This document shows, piece after piece, positions 1 to 13,100 of a DNA stretch of 64,000 bases. Location: assembly GCA_020726505.1 (NCBI GenBank), contig JAHLEZ010000023.1, forward strand, positions 124,001 to 188,000, given 5' to 3'. Below the pieces are notes generated by a model. That model made no database searches and was not told the origin of the DNA. It saw only the letters and a list, made by a program, of their open reading frames with translations. Every line of letters begins with the position of its first letter. Position 1 is the first letter of the stretch. A program made the position numbers and the translations under genes. This DNA is from Leptodontidium sp. MPI-SDFR-AT-0119. Taxonomy: Eukaryota; Ascomycota; Leotiomycetes; Helotiales; Leptodontidiaceae.

Positions 1-773
1 GCAGTAAATCTGTCATAGTTTGGGAGACAGTAGGCTCATTTTAAATGCCAATGGAGGTCTAGGCAACCACACATGGGAGTCAGATTAATTGGTTTTATTC
101 AATTGTTCGACCGAGATGCTCATGTTTGGCATGCTCACGCAGGAGAAACAAGCATGTCCACTCACACAGCAGGCTTGCGGTTGACTTAGAAACACATCAG
201 TAGCATCTTAAAAATCTATTAGCTCATGGAAATAGTCCTCTAACGAAGGCCCCTTTCTCTTACTCTGGCCACTTGAGTAATTTAGCAGTGGAGTAAACAT
301 CGCTTCTCGCTTAAAAAGGGGTTCTCACGTGAGGCGGGGTAACTTTTCCCCAGTTGTTAAAAAGAACACAGCAGGTTCAGTGAGCACTGGTAAAAATTCT
401 GTTTACCAAATAATACTTTGGTTTAAGATATATCGAGCCAAGAGTATTTGTTGATTAAAGCATCTAAGCTAGGGGGTTAATGTCGTCGAACTCTCAAGCA
501 TTCAAGAATTGCCCTGTGTTGAAACATCTCTTTTTTTCGGACTTCAACGACACTTTAAGTTCAGTATCTAAAATGCAGGTTCAAAATTGCATTTCTTTAG
601 CCAAGATGACATAACTAAGTTTGAGTCAAAAATTTAAAGGGAAGAAGAGTGAACAGTGTAAAAGTGTTCCCAAGGTGGGGTCTCCTCGCTTAACCCCGAA
701 AATTTCTCCAGCCTATGAAAAAAGCAAAAAATGCGTGATCTTATATCTGAATTTTATATTCAGGGACAATGAG
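1..773. other. Non-coding stretch, no gene recognised
   Basis: No reading frame here resembles a protein, and no RNA gene is visible up to the tRNA that ends at 774. The stretch is mixed in composition and modestly AT-rich. Confidence 0.6.
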
Positions 774-857
774 CTCTCTGACGGGGAGTCGAACCCCGAT
801 CTCCCGCGGTTTGTCAGTTATGACAAGCGGAAATCTTGACCGTTGGACCATCAAAGA
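774..857 (-). tRNA. tRNA-Asp (GTC) with a 12-nt intron
   Basis: On the minus strand the acceptor arms TCTTTGA (857-851) and TCAGAGA (781-775) pair over seven positions with one G-U, and a G discriminator lies at 774. The T-arm is CGGGG-TTCGACT-CCCCG, so a classical B box (GGTTCGACTCC, 795-785) is present. The anticodon stem is CCGC (830-827) with GCGG (807-804), extended by T-G at 831/803. The loop reads TTGTCA followed by a 12-nt insert (820-809) and C808, which puts anticodon GTC at 824-822 and the intron at the canonical 37/38 position. Intron bases TGACAA (816-811) are the exact complement of TTGTCA (826-821), as expected for a pre-tRNA intron. It decodes aspartate codons GAC/GAU. It is isolated, with no protein gene within 4 kb. 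Confidence 0.9.
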
Positions 858-3800
858 TGTGCTTTCTGTGAAGATGCATGGGAGTTCCTTAATAGGGCTT
901 TGGTAGCTGTTAGAAATTTCCACCGGGAGTGAGGTGGAGCAGATGGTTTTTGCCGGAGGATTTTTCAATGAGCTCCACTTCTACTGTATAGTCTGCAAAC
1001 TTTGATCAGGAAAGCTGTTTCGCTCCGAGTTTTGGGCGAAGAGCCATTGAAAGGTTTGATGCTATCTCCTGCTTCGATTGGACCGTTCCTCCTCTTCAAT
1101 TGGCCACAAATCATTTCATATTCCTATCCTACAGCTAAAAAGCCTTTATGAAACTCAAATTGAGCATACCGACGTATTTTGCCTAGACATTTGCTGCGTT
1201 CTTCAAAAGGCCCCACTTGTTTGCCTCCGAACTCAACACCTTTCCATCCGTGACCATTGCCACCGTTGACAACTTTTCCAGCTCTTCCAGGTCAACTATT
1301 ATAAGTACCCACTTTCAATAGTCGAGAACATGCAACAAGAATCTTTCTCTGGTACAACGATTCCATGGGGGTGAGTGGCCAGCTAACTGACAAGTGTTGA
1401 TTCCTGACCCCCATATCGCAACGTCCCATTTCTTGTCCTCACACGGCCAGATAAATAGCTTGCACTAGGAATTCGTCACAAAATATGAGTTAATAGATCA
1501 GCTTTCATGTCACTCTTCCTAGTGAGATGACAAGAGATTAAGTAATAACACCAATCCAAGCCTTGACAACATCCCTTAACTTCCTGCTTCTCCCCCATAC
1601 CTCCTGCTCTCCAATCTTTCCACGGCAAAAAACCTACAATATCCCCAACACATATCACATCCCAAGTCACTTCAATCACACAAGAAACCCCCCCCCCCCC
1701 CCCATAAACAGCAAAGCGAAACCATTCTTGAATCGTTCTCATTCCTCGAGAGTATATCCTTCGAGCGAAGGAAGAAAGAAAACACAATAGCGATATTCCA
1801 CTACATACAAGTCACCTACGCTTTACTCACTCTCAAACGTCTCTATATTCACTGTACGGTAGGTAGGTAACGTTTACAGAGAAAGAAACAAAACAATTCA
1901 CATTTACCGGCTAGCAGGCGCCATTCTGCCTTCAGTCCTCCATCATCCCGCTCTTGTCGTGCTGTCTGGAGGTGTTTATGCAGAGCCATAAGTAGACCCC
2001 GTGTGGCTTCAAGTCTGGCCATCAGAAACATCAAAAGAGTTTCGCAACCATGGATAGTGTGTGACCTTTTCATCCTCCTAGGTACGTACCTCGCAGCGTC
2101 TACAACATTCACCTAGAATATTCAAGGGTAACAGACATCCCTTGCCTCGTTCTGAACAACTGAATGGCACCACGCAAAATTTATCTAGATGCGACAAAGA
2201 AACCGAGGCTAGGGACAGCAATCATTCATTTGATAACAACCCCTCAATTGGCAGTAGTTTCACCCAAAGATTTCTAACTTCTGGCCCGAGTCCCCGTTCA
2301 TCAGTTTCACTCTTCAGGCCGAGCAGTAAGGAGTAGAACTAATCGCATCAGAAGGTGTAACCAGAATTTTATCTTATTGCTTTTCATGTAAAGCATGATG
2401 GATGATGGCCTTCCTTGTAGATGTAACAATTGGAATGAGCAGACGGATGAGCTGAGGGAGCAATATATGTACCCTACCTCGACCAAGTGGAGGTGACTCG
2501 TTAAAAGGAGGAGGGACGGTTACCTAGGTAGTCAACTGTAGGAATGTAGGAATGTAATGAGGTCTCGGTTCCTCAATGCGAGTTTGTTGTCGTTCGCTTG
2601 ACTACCCTGCTGGCAGCCCAGCTCCTCGGTATTAAATAATCTCTACCAACATAGCATAGTCAAAGCCTCCCATCTACCACTCAGTTACAGATGATATATA
2701 TATATACATATACATATCCAGGATTACAAAGACCATAAGGAAATATTCGACGCGCCAGTCACTCTGGGGCACTGCTCTTCAGTCATACTCCGCTTCTTAA
2801 TCTCTCGCCCATCCAAATTTGTTTCACTCCACAGTAGCCCGTTATGCACATGGCATTCTAACCGTTGAACCCAGGTACACAAATAAAAAAAATACCAAAG
2901 TGCTGGAAGAAAACAACGACCTACCCGCCCAACAACGGCAACAAATAGATGATTGGCAGCAACCCGACCCTGCCCCGGTCCCATCTCCGCTGTTGCCTTT
3001 GAATCATGTGAAGCACGAAAAACTACAAGCCACAGGTTTTTGCATATACTCCATAAATACCAGCTCAGACTCAACTCTTCAAGACGTATATCTATTAACC
3101 AAGCAGAATAGCACAAATCCTTCGAGGGCAAGCAGACCAGAAAAATTCGAGGTACCGATCCATCAAGTGAAGAACAATCGGCCTTTATATATATCATCAG
3201 TACCGAGTCTTTCAGCGCCAAATGCACATTTAGCATAGATACTTCTCAATTCTCATTTCATTGTCACATTGGAGGGTCGGGAAATCACCTTCTTGTAGCG
3301 CGCCTTGAATTCACTTCACACTCAAAACACTTGCTCCATCCACTCTACCCCCGCTTTGCGTTCCCGGCTCCTTTCCCCTCTCTAGCTAGCTAGCTCAGAA
3401 TACCCTCTACCAACCCCATTGCTTGAAGTATAGAACCGCCCCATCTCCACTCTAACAACTAACACCATAAACAAAGCAGATTTCAACAGAAGTTTTGAGA
3501 GAATGACCGTATGCTGGCCGCAGGCCTACCACACCCACCCCCAAGTCGAAGCTGTACGGGAGGGACTTTGTTTGTGCATCCCTCTCTTTCGCGGACGATT
3601 ATATCTAACTGCTCTTTATGATCGATCCTCCTTTTTATATCTTTCGGTTTTGCACTACACTCTTTCTTCCTTTTTGAGAATGGGTAGGTAGATAGATGAC
3701 AAGAAACAGGTACCGTAAGTGACAGCGACAATCTCAAACGACAACATCACAATCCTACCCACCCAGCCACCTACCCCCCAACAACATAACATAACATCAA

Positions 3801-5072
3801 CTCTCCCACCTCCACACCATATCCTTTTCACACATCAACCACCACTTCAAATCACAACAATAATTACAATAATTACAATTACAGCACAGCACAGCACACA
3901 AATCACACCAACACCAAAACCCACACTTCCAGAACCCCTCCTCCCTCCCTCCTCTTCTCCCCTTTCCTCTGGGGACTGGGTTAGTTAGTGTTCGGCAAGG
4001 ATCATCCGATGAAGGAGAAAGAAGAAAGAAGAAACCTGGAAAGAGGGAAGGAGGGGCTATGTATATGTATATACCTCTAGTCAATACACCGACCGAACTA
4101 CTTATCCTCCATCCAAACCTACCCTTCTTCCCTCAAACCCCTCACAGCAAAGAGAGAAAATCATTTCCCCTCTTACAATTTACCTCGAACCATTTGATAT
4201 CAAATACCAAAATATCCAAGTAATCAAAAAAAAAACATCGGAAGTCAAGTCAACGTAAACTTTGTTTTTCAAATCCAAAAAAGTAAATATCCCATTTTTT
4301 ATCTTATTTATACACAAAAGCTTTCCTTTCCAAAATGCTTTCCTTCCCCCTCTCTGTTTCCCCACTTTACTCTCTTTCTCTCTCTCTCTCGCTCTTATAT
4401 TTCGCTTCTATCCTATACCAAACAGACAGACAAAAGACACACATGCTCGATCCGCTCTTCTTCTATTAAGAAAGTAGAGAGCACGGTGCCATGCAACTTT
4501 CCTCTCCACACCACCGAAACACTAAATAAAAGAAATATGCATGCATGTATATGCCTTCCTCCTCTCGGTCTCAACCTCCAGAAAACGACAAACAGAAGTA
4601 ACAGCAGCGAATAACAAGAAAAACCAAATCATATTTGTCATCCTCATCCATACCATCCAAAAACAAAACCAACCACCCCTCAAACAAGTACCCTAGAACA
4701 CACCACAAGAATCCAACCCAAACCCAAAAAGACCAGCCGGCCCGGCCAGCCACGCTAGTATCATAACCTCATGAAAGAACCCCAGTATCTCCCGAACCAC
4801 CATCCAGCCAGCCCTATCTTCCCTACATGCCATGCCACGCCAACAAAAGAAATGGCAAGAAGCTGCGACCCCAATCCATGATCTTAAAATCAGGACCCGA
4901 GAGATGTGCAATGAGAATAAACACAAGCGCAAGGCTATGCAATAAAACGAAGAAGAATTCCATACAAGAAAAGTTTGTACGAAAACAATGATCTATTTTC
5001 CCCGAAAAGACCGTTGCACCAAACGAAGCGAAGCACAAATCAAATCTCACAAAGAGAACAGTCGAGGTGATG
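858..5072. other. 4.2-kb non-coding stretch, pyrimidine-rich
   Basis: I see no convincing gene. Several blocks are strongly C/T-rich on the plus strand (about 1560-1800, 3300-3420, 3900-3970, 4100-4450), as is common in fungal promoters and 5' leaders, yet no credible plus-strand coding frame follows. A 16-nt poly-C run lies at 1688-1703 and an AT dinucleotide run at about 2694-2710. The last few hundred bases are probably the 3' UTR of the minus-strand ste12 gene. Confidence 0.5.
1688..1703. repeat. 16-nt poly-C tract
   Basis: An uninterrupted run of 16 C residues lies in a C/T/A-rich context. Homopolymers of this length are prone to length polymorphism and to sequencing error. Confidence 0.9.
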
Positions 5073-7431
5073 TTATATCGGTTGCTGCATCATCTGGTGG
5101 GAGATGAGTTGACTGGGAGCAGCCATGCCAGAATTCGACATTGGCATGGACATTCCCATTTGTGCGTGCATGCTACCGAAACTTTGGCTCATGCTTGTTG
5201 GGAGGTATCCGTTCTCGGAATTGGGGGAGGCTTCTTCGAGGGAACCAAGGTGGTCTTCGCCTTCATAGTCTTCTTCTTCGCCAGAGTAGCTGCCGTATGG
5301 ACCTTCAGAGCCATCACTGCGGTCGTGGGTACGACGATGTCTGAGAAGCGAATGTTAGTAAGCTGTGGTTAAGGAGGGGGTATCATGTGTAGTGATGTGT
5401 ATTGTAAAGGACGTACTGTGCTAGGTTGTCTGATCGGGAGAATGCCTTGTTACAATGGGGGCAGATGTAGGGTCTTTCTTGGGTATGTGTTCTCACGTGT
5501 CTGGAGGGGAGTATGTCAGCGGCCTGATGTGACAGCCGGTCCGTAAATAATGAAAAAATGTAAACCATACCTTTTGAGATGCTCTAAACGCTTGAAGAGA
5601 CGACCGCAGGTGGGGATTGGGCAAGAGTGAGACTTCTGAGGATAGGGGCCAAGTTCCATCATGGTGGCACTCCGAGCTCTTCGGACGACACCATTTGGTC
5701 CTTGCAATTGTCTTCTTTGGGGGAATCATGAATTGAACCTTCACCTGAAAGCTCTTCATTGGACAAGTGACCGTAGTCGTTGTGTTGGAGAGCCATCGGG
5801 TTCATGGCGGGGCTATCTTCGACAGTGGAGAGTGGAGTTCCATGTCTCGACATGTCGATGAGATCTTTGTGTTGTTGAGTGAGTTGATGCATGCCATTGC
5901 TGTAGCTGAGTCCTGGGGGAGAGTTGTTTCCAGACTCATCACCCTCAGCAACAGGTCCCACGGACGTAGAAACAGATCGTCTCAGATCTGATGGTCGGTG
6001 GGCGGTGTGGGGTTGTTGTTGTTGACCAGCAGCAGTAACCATTGCGGCAACTCCGGGAGGAATCGAAGAACGGCGCCTTCTTTGCTTGTAGGTGGGGGAT
6101 CCCTCAATGACCGAGTAGACATTGTTGGCACCGTATCCGCGAGTGGCATGGGAGAACTGTGGGCCGGAGAGGTTTGAAGGTGGCAGTTGCATTATACCGT
6201 GAAGACCGTTGACACCACCCATGTGGTCTGGGATAGCAGTGTAGAGGCCAGTCTCCTCGTTTGCAATGTAGGCAGGCTCAGCACCCATTCCCAGAGCTTG
6301 CTGAGGCGGTGTGATTGGCTCGAAGGAGATTCCGCGATTGCTGTAGTCCTCGTAGTGTGAAGATACAAACGAAGGAGCGGGCGAGTACTCAAGACCGTAT
6401 GCGGGCATGGAAGCGTGACGTTGGTGTGTTTGAGAAATGGGGACGCCATTCTGGTTGTATTGAATCCGTCCAAAATCCGCTTCTCTCTTTACCATCTGCT
6501 GAGGTACGTGCTGTTGTCCCATTGCCATTTGTTGGTATGCAGCCATTGGGTTCATCTCCTCTGGCATTGCCATCGTTTGGGGAATCATCTGTGGGGGTGG
6601 CATGGAATCGATTGCTCGCATAACGGGGGATGTTGACTGCGACTGTGATTGAGAGTATGATGGTTGTTGTGCAGAGAATGAGGAAGAGTTGGCTTGTTGG
6701 GCTTTGGTGAGTTGCTCAAAGAGAGACTGGGAGGAATCGAATTCGAAAGAAAGAGCTGGTTCATTGACAGCGACAGTTGTGGCCTCCTGTCCCATCTTCT
6801 CCCTCTTGAGGTCGCGTTCGAGAGCATCGAGGAAGAGTCTGTCGTGTGGTACGCTGTACCAGTAGAAAACCTTCTGCTTCTTCTGTGTGCGGATGCAGTT
6901 GTTCTTGTACAGGAAGTCGAGGAAGCCACTCTTTGGCTCTTCGAGGGAGGCATCGGTGCCGGACTTGAGATTTCGGAGATCGGAAAAGATGCCCTCCTCA
7001 AACTTCTTCGAGTTCTTCACTGGTCGTCCAAAGGCTTGAAATCTGAAGGAAAGGCATCGAACAATGTCGGTGCCGGAAATGTGAAAGAGATTGTTCCTGC
7101 AGAGGTTAGTCCTCGCTCTTCACCAACCATCGGTAAACATACCATAACACGCAGGAAACGTATTCGCCAGTAGGTAAAAGAAATCGTCGGATGTACTGAT
7201 CCGGTGTCCAGTCAACGGGAGCAGATATTAAAAAGTATTTTACTGTTTCTGTTAGCCATTGTGACCTTGCTGTCGGCGAGCGTAGCGATACGTACGGTTG
7301 TCGACTTGTTGCAGAGCGACCTGGGCGTCTTGTGGGAGAGATTGTTGGGCTTCACTGCTCAACATGAAGGTTTCCGGCTTCTGTGGTGGTGCCATCGTCG
7401 CATGATGCTGCGAATACATCATATGCGCCAT
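5073..7431 (-). CDS. steA/ste12: Ste12-type transcription factor with two C2H2 zinc fingers
   Basis: This is the terminal transcription factor of the pheromone and invasive-growth MAPK cascades; it acts in the nucleus. Exons on the minus strand are 7431-7296, 7242-7143, 7096-5745, 5700-5571, 5500-5417 and 5340-5073, which sum to 2070 nt (689 aa). The STE homeodomain-like region covers about residues 45-165, including [12 protein letters not shown] and [21 protein letters not shown] long Gln/Ser/Pro-rich middle follows. Two C2H2 fingers come next: C556/C561/H574/H578 and C586/C589/H602/H606, the latter in the exon joining [13 protein letters not shown] to HRRTHD. C-terminal fingers are typical of filamentous fungi and absent from yeast Ste12. 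The start at 7431 is the first ATG of the frame. The finger region is split over three small exons; in orthologues of plant-pathogenic fungi this region is reported to be alternatively spliced. Confidence 0.96.
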
Positions 7432-8830
7432 TCGAAAAGCGTCGAAACAACGACCCTACACTGTTGATAAGATGACAATCGCGTCAAGAGGGGACGTATT
7501 GAAACGGCGCCAATGTCGTGATGCGGAGGGAGGGCTGGTCAACGATTGTTGGGATGCTCTTATCACCGACGTCGATGAAGCAGTAGTGGCTGGAGATGGA
7601 GATCCGCTCGAAGGAAGAGGGACAGACGAGACGACACGATGAAGCGAGCGTTGCGATGGCAGGCAAGCAGGAACGGCGAGTATGATTTTCTGGATTGGTT
7701 TGGAAGGAGCCTGCTCCGATCAGAAATGCAGCAGATGGGCAGACAGATGGAACGGTTGATGTTCGAGGAGTTTCGAGGCCAGCAAGAACTCGACTCGGGA
7801 AGGAGAAAAACCGGCTCGACGGTGATAATGTAATTATTAGAGAAGAAAAGGACCCGAAGAGTGTCGCTGGCGAACACGGCAATACCTGACCTGACAGACC
7901 GAGAAAAGGCTGATCTGGACGAGGAATGTACGGTATTGTACGTTTGATAGCCGTGATCGGTGTCGGGGATATGGAGGGCTGGCTTCGAGCTGGGTGTAGG
8001 GTGAAGGTGAAGCTTTCGAGGTACGGACCTGCGACAAGAAAGAGAGCGTAAATTCCAAGTGTGAGAGGTGTTTGGGAAAGCGGAACCAGGAGATTATGAG
8101 GACGGTCAGGACAGGAGGGAGCGCGCGCGGGTCGCTGATATGGCCGGAGGAGAGCAGGGAAGGGGGAGCGAGGGCGGGTGGGTGGGTGGGTGGTGGTGGT
8201 GGTGGTGGTAAGGGTAAGGGTAGGGGGGGAAGGGAGAGCGAGCGAGCGGGCGGGCCAGGGGATTATTTAGCAGCAGGGGAGAGGAGAGAGAGAGAGAGGC
8301 CAGCCAGGGTGAGAAGCGACAGGGAGTGGGAGAATGGGCAGTGAGGATGAGGATGAGGAATATGATGGGCGGCCTGGGCTGGGCTGGGTTGAGTATGGTG
8401 GAAGGAGGTGCTTGATGCTTGGTTCTTGGTGGTTCTGCTGCTGGCTGGCGACGAAGAAAAGGCGAGCGAGAGCAGAGCGTGGATTCCTTCAGACCAGTGC
8501 AGACCAAAGGCAGGAGGAGGGAAATGCAGGCAGGGAAGTCTGTCTGTCCAGGATAAAGTCGTTGCGTCTAGGGGAGACCTGGCAACTCCCTTGCTCACAG
8601 GTGGTCCGAGAAGCCCTGAGCTAGGCGCCTTTAGGGGTGAAGACCGTGGGACATGGACTGGACTGGACAGCTGGAGGGATGCCACGGACCTGTGGACGAT
8701 GTGCACAAATCTCGCGAGTCGATGAAGTTGGGAGAGATGTGGACATTTGTTGATGTCGAGAAAAGGGGACAAGAACTTAAATCAAGGGAGGGGAGTCTTG
8801 AGAGAAGAAGAGAAGACATAGATGGGAAGT
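7432..8830 (-). promoter_or_regulatory. Probable ste12 promoter and long 5' leader
   Basis: Read on the minus strand, about 8510-8060 is strongly C/T-rich and precedes the ste12 start by 0.6-1.1 kb. That is the usual look of a transcription start zone of a fungal regulatory gene with a long 5' leader. No coding frame is recognisable between it and the ATG at 7431. Transcript evidence is lacking, so the extent is inferred. Confidence 0.45.
8172..8233 (+). repeat. G-rich tract with G-quadruplex signature
   Basis: Positions 8176-8190 read GGGTGGGTGGGTGGG, four G3 runs separated by single T. This is a canonical parallel G-quadruplex motif. It is followed by (GGT)n at 8191-8208 and by three TAAGGG/TAGGGG units up to 8228. 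It lies within the presumed ste12 promoter, on the template strand of that gene. Confidence 0.8.
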
Positions 8831-9902
8831 ATGCATAGGCCTAACAGTCGGCATCAGCAAGACTCCGAAAGAGGAACAGGAATATCAACAGAGAACGAAC
8901 GTGCACTGCAGATACTGTAGATGATGTTTGGTTTATTACGAGTTTGGTCAGCTAGAACATCGACCGAGAGTCGGCAGAGGAGAGACCCGCTCAGGTGAGG
9001 ATCCTCTTTCGGGAATAATCAATTAAACATCAAGATAAAGACAACTACTGTAACTGCAAGTCAGTCATTTACTCTTGAGTCTTGTCTTGCTTGCTTGGTG
9101 GGCGGGTTAGACAAGGCAGTTCTGGTGGATAGGTAAGTACGGGTCCGTATGTATATATCACGGAGGTAGAGAAGCATGTCTTGTCTTACTCGCTGGCATA
9201 GGAAGGCAGAGCAGAGCACAAAGAAAGACTTCAATCCATCCACTGAGAGAACCAGCCAGCAGCCCAATCGTAATGATCAGCCAGGTGTTCATAAGCACTG
9301 TCAATTCTTTCATGTGTACTGTACCTTAGTAGGCCAGGAGGTACAGTAAGACAGCAGCCATATCACGGACTGGCTTTGCAAAGAGGGAAAAGCCGGTGAA
9401 GGAGGCTTGAACTGGCATGAACCGATAGCAAAAAGCACCGCCAAGCCCACCCATCTCTCTTCCCTCCCAATCGACCTCTTTCTTCTCTTCCCCATAAGAC
9501 TCTAAATAGCCTCATCCCATTAACCCTCTATTATCTATCCTCTCCCACTTTACTCGCCATCCTCTCGCTCCCTCTCATCCAGTCAGTCCTCCCCTCATCC
9601 TTCTCCATCTATCTCAGCGTCTCCCTCCTAAAAAAGCACACCCTTCCTCCCTCCACCCAAGCACAGCACAGCAAAGCACAACACCACAGCAGCACCAAAA
9701 TAAAGCCGACCGACACCAAGCAGAGTCTAGGTCTCACCCCTGTCTCTCAACTCAACTAGCACCTCAGTGGGGTTTGAGACACGTCCCCTCCACCAATCAA
9801 TACCCCCCATGCCCACCCGAACCCTAGTCAACAAAATTACGAAACACGCGCCGAAAAAGCAACATCGCCCACTTTTCTTTGATCGGTCTCGAGAGTCTCT
9901 GA

Positions 9903-9964
9903 CCAACCAACCAACCAACCAACCAGTCAGTCAGTCAGTCAGTCAGTCAGTCAGTCAGTCAGTC
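9903..9964. repeat. Compound microsatellite (CCAA)n-(AGTC)10
   Basis: CCAA repeats fill 9903-9924 and switch directly to ten perfect AGTC units at 9925-9964. The tract sits just downstream of a C/T-rich, promoter-like block. Such perfect tetranucleotide tracts are usually length-polymorphic. Confidence 0.95.
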
Positions 9965-12900
9965 CGACCAGGGCCAGACCAGACCAGTAGCCAGGCCGCT
10001 GCTAACTAAAATAAGGTACATTCTCAAACACCACGCTAGTCGTGACAGCTGCTCTGCTCTGCTCTGTTGTTGGTTTTACCCCTGAACCAGTTAGACTAGA
10101 ACCAGAACTGATGAACGAACCCGATGGACGAACGAGCGGCCACTCGGCTGGACCTAGCCAGATGAAGAACTACTTCTTGGATTAGTGGATCTTATCGATT
10201 TCTCTTTAGGTAAGGATTTTGACCTGGCTGGCATGGCATGGCAAGGGCTGGTATGGGTTGGTGAGGTTCGAATTTTGGAATGTGGATATGAACATTTGAA
10301 AGGTGGATGTGGATGGGCACGCATGGGCATCATGGCGGCGGCAGAGGGGGAAAGGGGAAAGCAGACAGACAGCAAAGAAGAAGGATGATGATGAAGATCA
10401 TGGGGAAAATATATTAAATTCATGAGGCACGATGATGCGATGCCGTACAGTATCAGAGGGGGGGATTTAATATAATATAAAGTAGATAAGAAGGGAAGGG
10501 CTATCTTGACTTTCCTTGTGCTCTGGATTCTGGACTGGATCGTGGGGCTTGTCTTAAGGAGCGTTGAACTCAGTTATGCAACGGCCCATTCCCTCGTACA
10601 GTACAGTACCGGCTGGAGGGATCGAGGATAACTCACTCATCTTATCAAGTTATGCCAGCGGGATTTATGAAAACTTAATTGTCCTTCCACTCACTCACTC
10701 ACCCACATCCCATCCCGACTTCACTTCCATAAGCAGGTACAGTACGGGACGAGGATCCACCTGCTCTCCGATAGATGCAGCTCACCTGCATCTCCCATCT
10801 CCGAACATCCTGACATGAACATCCTGCCCGACAGATACCGAATGGAATGGAACCTTCCTCTCCTCGTCTCCTGTTCTAGAATCTGCATGCAGAAGTGCAA
10901 AATACCAGGCAGCTAGGAGATAGCTTCGAATCCCATCATCTGAGGAGAAGAACCAGCAGCAGCAGCACAGACCGAGAAGATGCAGATGCCAGGCAGGTTT
11001 CTTCTTGACCTTGTGTCCCTGCATCTCCGGTCTGAAGTACCTAATTGTTGCCACCACCTAGCCTCTGTGTCAAGAGAAAGAAAGGAGAAGGGAGAAGGGA
11101 GAAACAGATGGCCCGAATAGAATCCCTTCCTAGCCATAATCTATAGACTTTCCGTTGGACAGGTCAGAGACATATCTCATTTGTATCCCGCTCCCTCCCA
11201 GTCCCTCGGTACCGTACTCCATACCGTCCGTATCACCAACACACACAGAGATATTGAAATATATTGTATTTGATACATCACGGCCTCACTCTTCTAACAC
11301 AGGATATATTCAGAACTTATTCGCCGACTTCCTTCCTTCCTTATATCCTCTTCCATTCTATACAATATCACTGTACCTCAAATATAATCTACCTCAACCC
11401 CATCCGTACGCCACACAATATCGCCGTTCCTGCATCACCATTCCACCAACGCCCATCCCCAAATCAATTGACAAAATAACACGTAAACGTAAAAACCATT
11501 TTCCCGTTCCCAAACAAGCACCACCAATTCGCCACTACCTACCTGCCTACTTGCTTGCCCCCGCAGTTTGCAGTATGCATTCCTGTACAGTACAATTGAC
11601 TCGTGCATCGTGGCGGTGACCTTCTGAGGCATTGACTGAGCGTCCGGGCGTTGGTGGCAGTGGCATTGGCCAGAGTAAATCACCGTGCGTAAATTACTAC
11701 ACGGCATACAAATACGCCACATGCGTACAGTCCATCACGGACTCCTTCTTCTTCGATCGATTCGCCTGTTTCGGCGACGGAGGGTCAGAAGGTCATGATA
11801 AGTGAGGGGCAAAAGCCAGAACTCATAAGTTAATCTTATTATTGAATTTGTGGAAGCTGATTGAGTATTGACACGTACCTCCCCATCTATGGTAGAGCTT
11901 GTCGAATTCCAATTCCAAGCTCAAAATTTAAACAATTACTGAAATCAAACATCCATTTAAACCAGCAGATCCTATCTACTTACCTGTCTCCTGTATCTAT
12001 GATCACCAAAACACCCTCCCTCGCCTCCACCAAAAGTCAACAACGACATCTCCCCTCCCCTCCCGTACTAGATTTTTCTAGATCCAGATTCCCACCTCAA
12101 CACAACCCATAAGATCCACGCCATATAACCTGACCAAGAAAACCACAAGGATCCACCCATCACATCCATCAATTCCTCAATGCCATCCATCCAGCCCAGT
12201 CCCTCCCAATCCCTACTTCGTAGAAAAGAAGCGGCGGGCGATCCGTGTGTTAAGCACGAGGATTGTGCTTTATGGATTTGCGGGCTGGGTTGATGACTTG
12301 CCTTGCTTTACCTTGCCTTTGCGTCTAGGAAAGACAGTGCAGAATACTAAAGGATATGAGTTAAATGAATTCATTCGCTATTAAAAGTAGTAATAGCCAT
12401 CCATACACAGACAGGCCTTTCCTTTCCGAATCTCACTTCACAAGAAGCAAGGTAAAAGAAGTAAAAATAAAATAAAACAGACAAATTCGTCAGCTATCAA
12501 AGGCACATCACATCACATCCCAACGCAATTCAATTCGTCCTCCCTCTCTTCTTCCCTTTCTTTCCAAGGTTCGACGTCAAAATCCATCCCGTCACTAACC
12601 ACCCACTTCAAAGGAAAGCAATCAACATGAAACTCGCCTCCAGAACCCTCACCTCTCTCGGCTCGCTTCAGATTCCTCCCCTCCCTTCTCCTTCTCCCTT
12701 CCCAGCCACACCACACCACACCACAGCGCAGCAACATCGTGTTCTGGCTGGCTGGCTTGCATACTCGCTCCCTCCGAGCCATACCCTACCATGCCATGAC
12801 ATGCTATGCATATCGTAGGATACGGAGTACGGAGACATATGCAGCCAAGATCCCATTGTCCTCCGTATATCCAATGAGATAGCTAGAATACCAAGAAAGA

Positions 12901-13100
12901 AGGGGGGCAAGGGCAAGAGCAAGGACGAGGAGGTGATAGAGAAAGAACGGAAGGTGTACACGAAAAGATGTGCGGGTTCCTTGAGTTGCTCTTTTGCTTG
13001 GAGACAGGCATCACGAGAAAATGAGGGAGAGGAGGGATAAGGGGACGGGATAAGGCGGTAAAGTAAACACTCCTCACCTCCGTGAAGCCGTGATGTGTTC

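Noticed and set aside
2724..3238. Overlapping 170-aa and 139-aa frames on opposite strands
   Set aside because: Neither reads like a folded protein, and no intron joins extend them into a recognisable gene.
8206..8228. TAAGGG/TAGGGG units taken as an internal telomere repeat
   Set aside because: Only about three degenerate units within a longer G-rich tract; too short to call an interstitial telomere.
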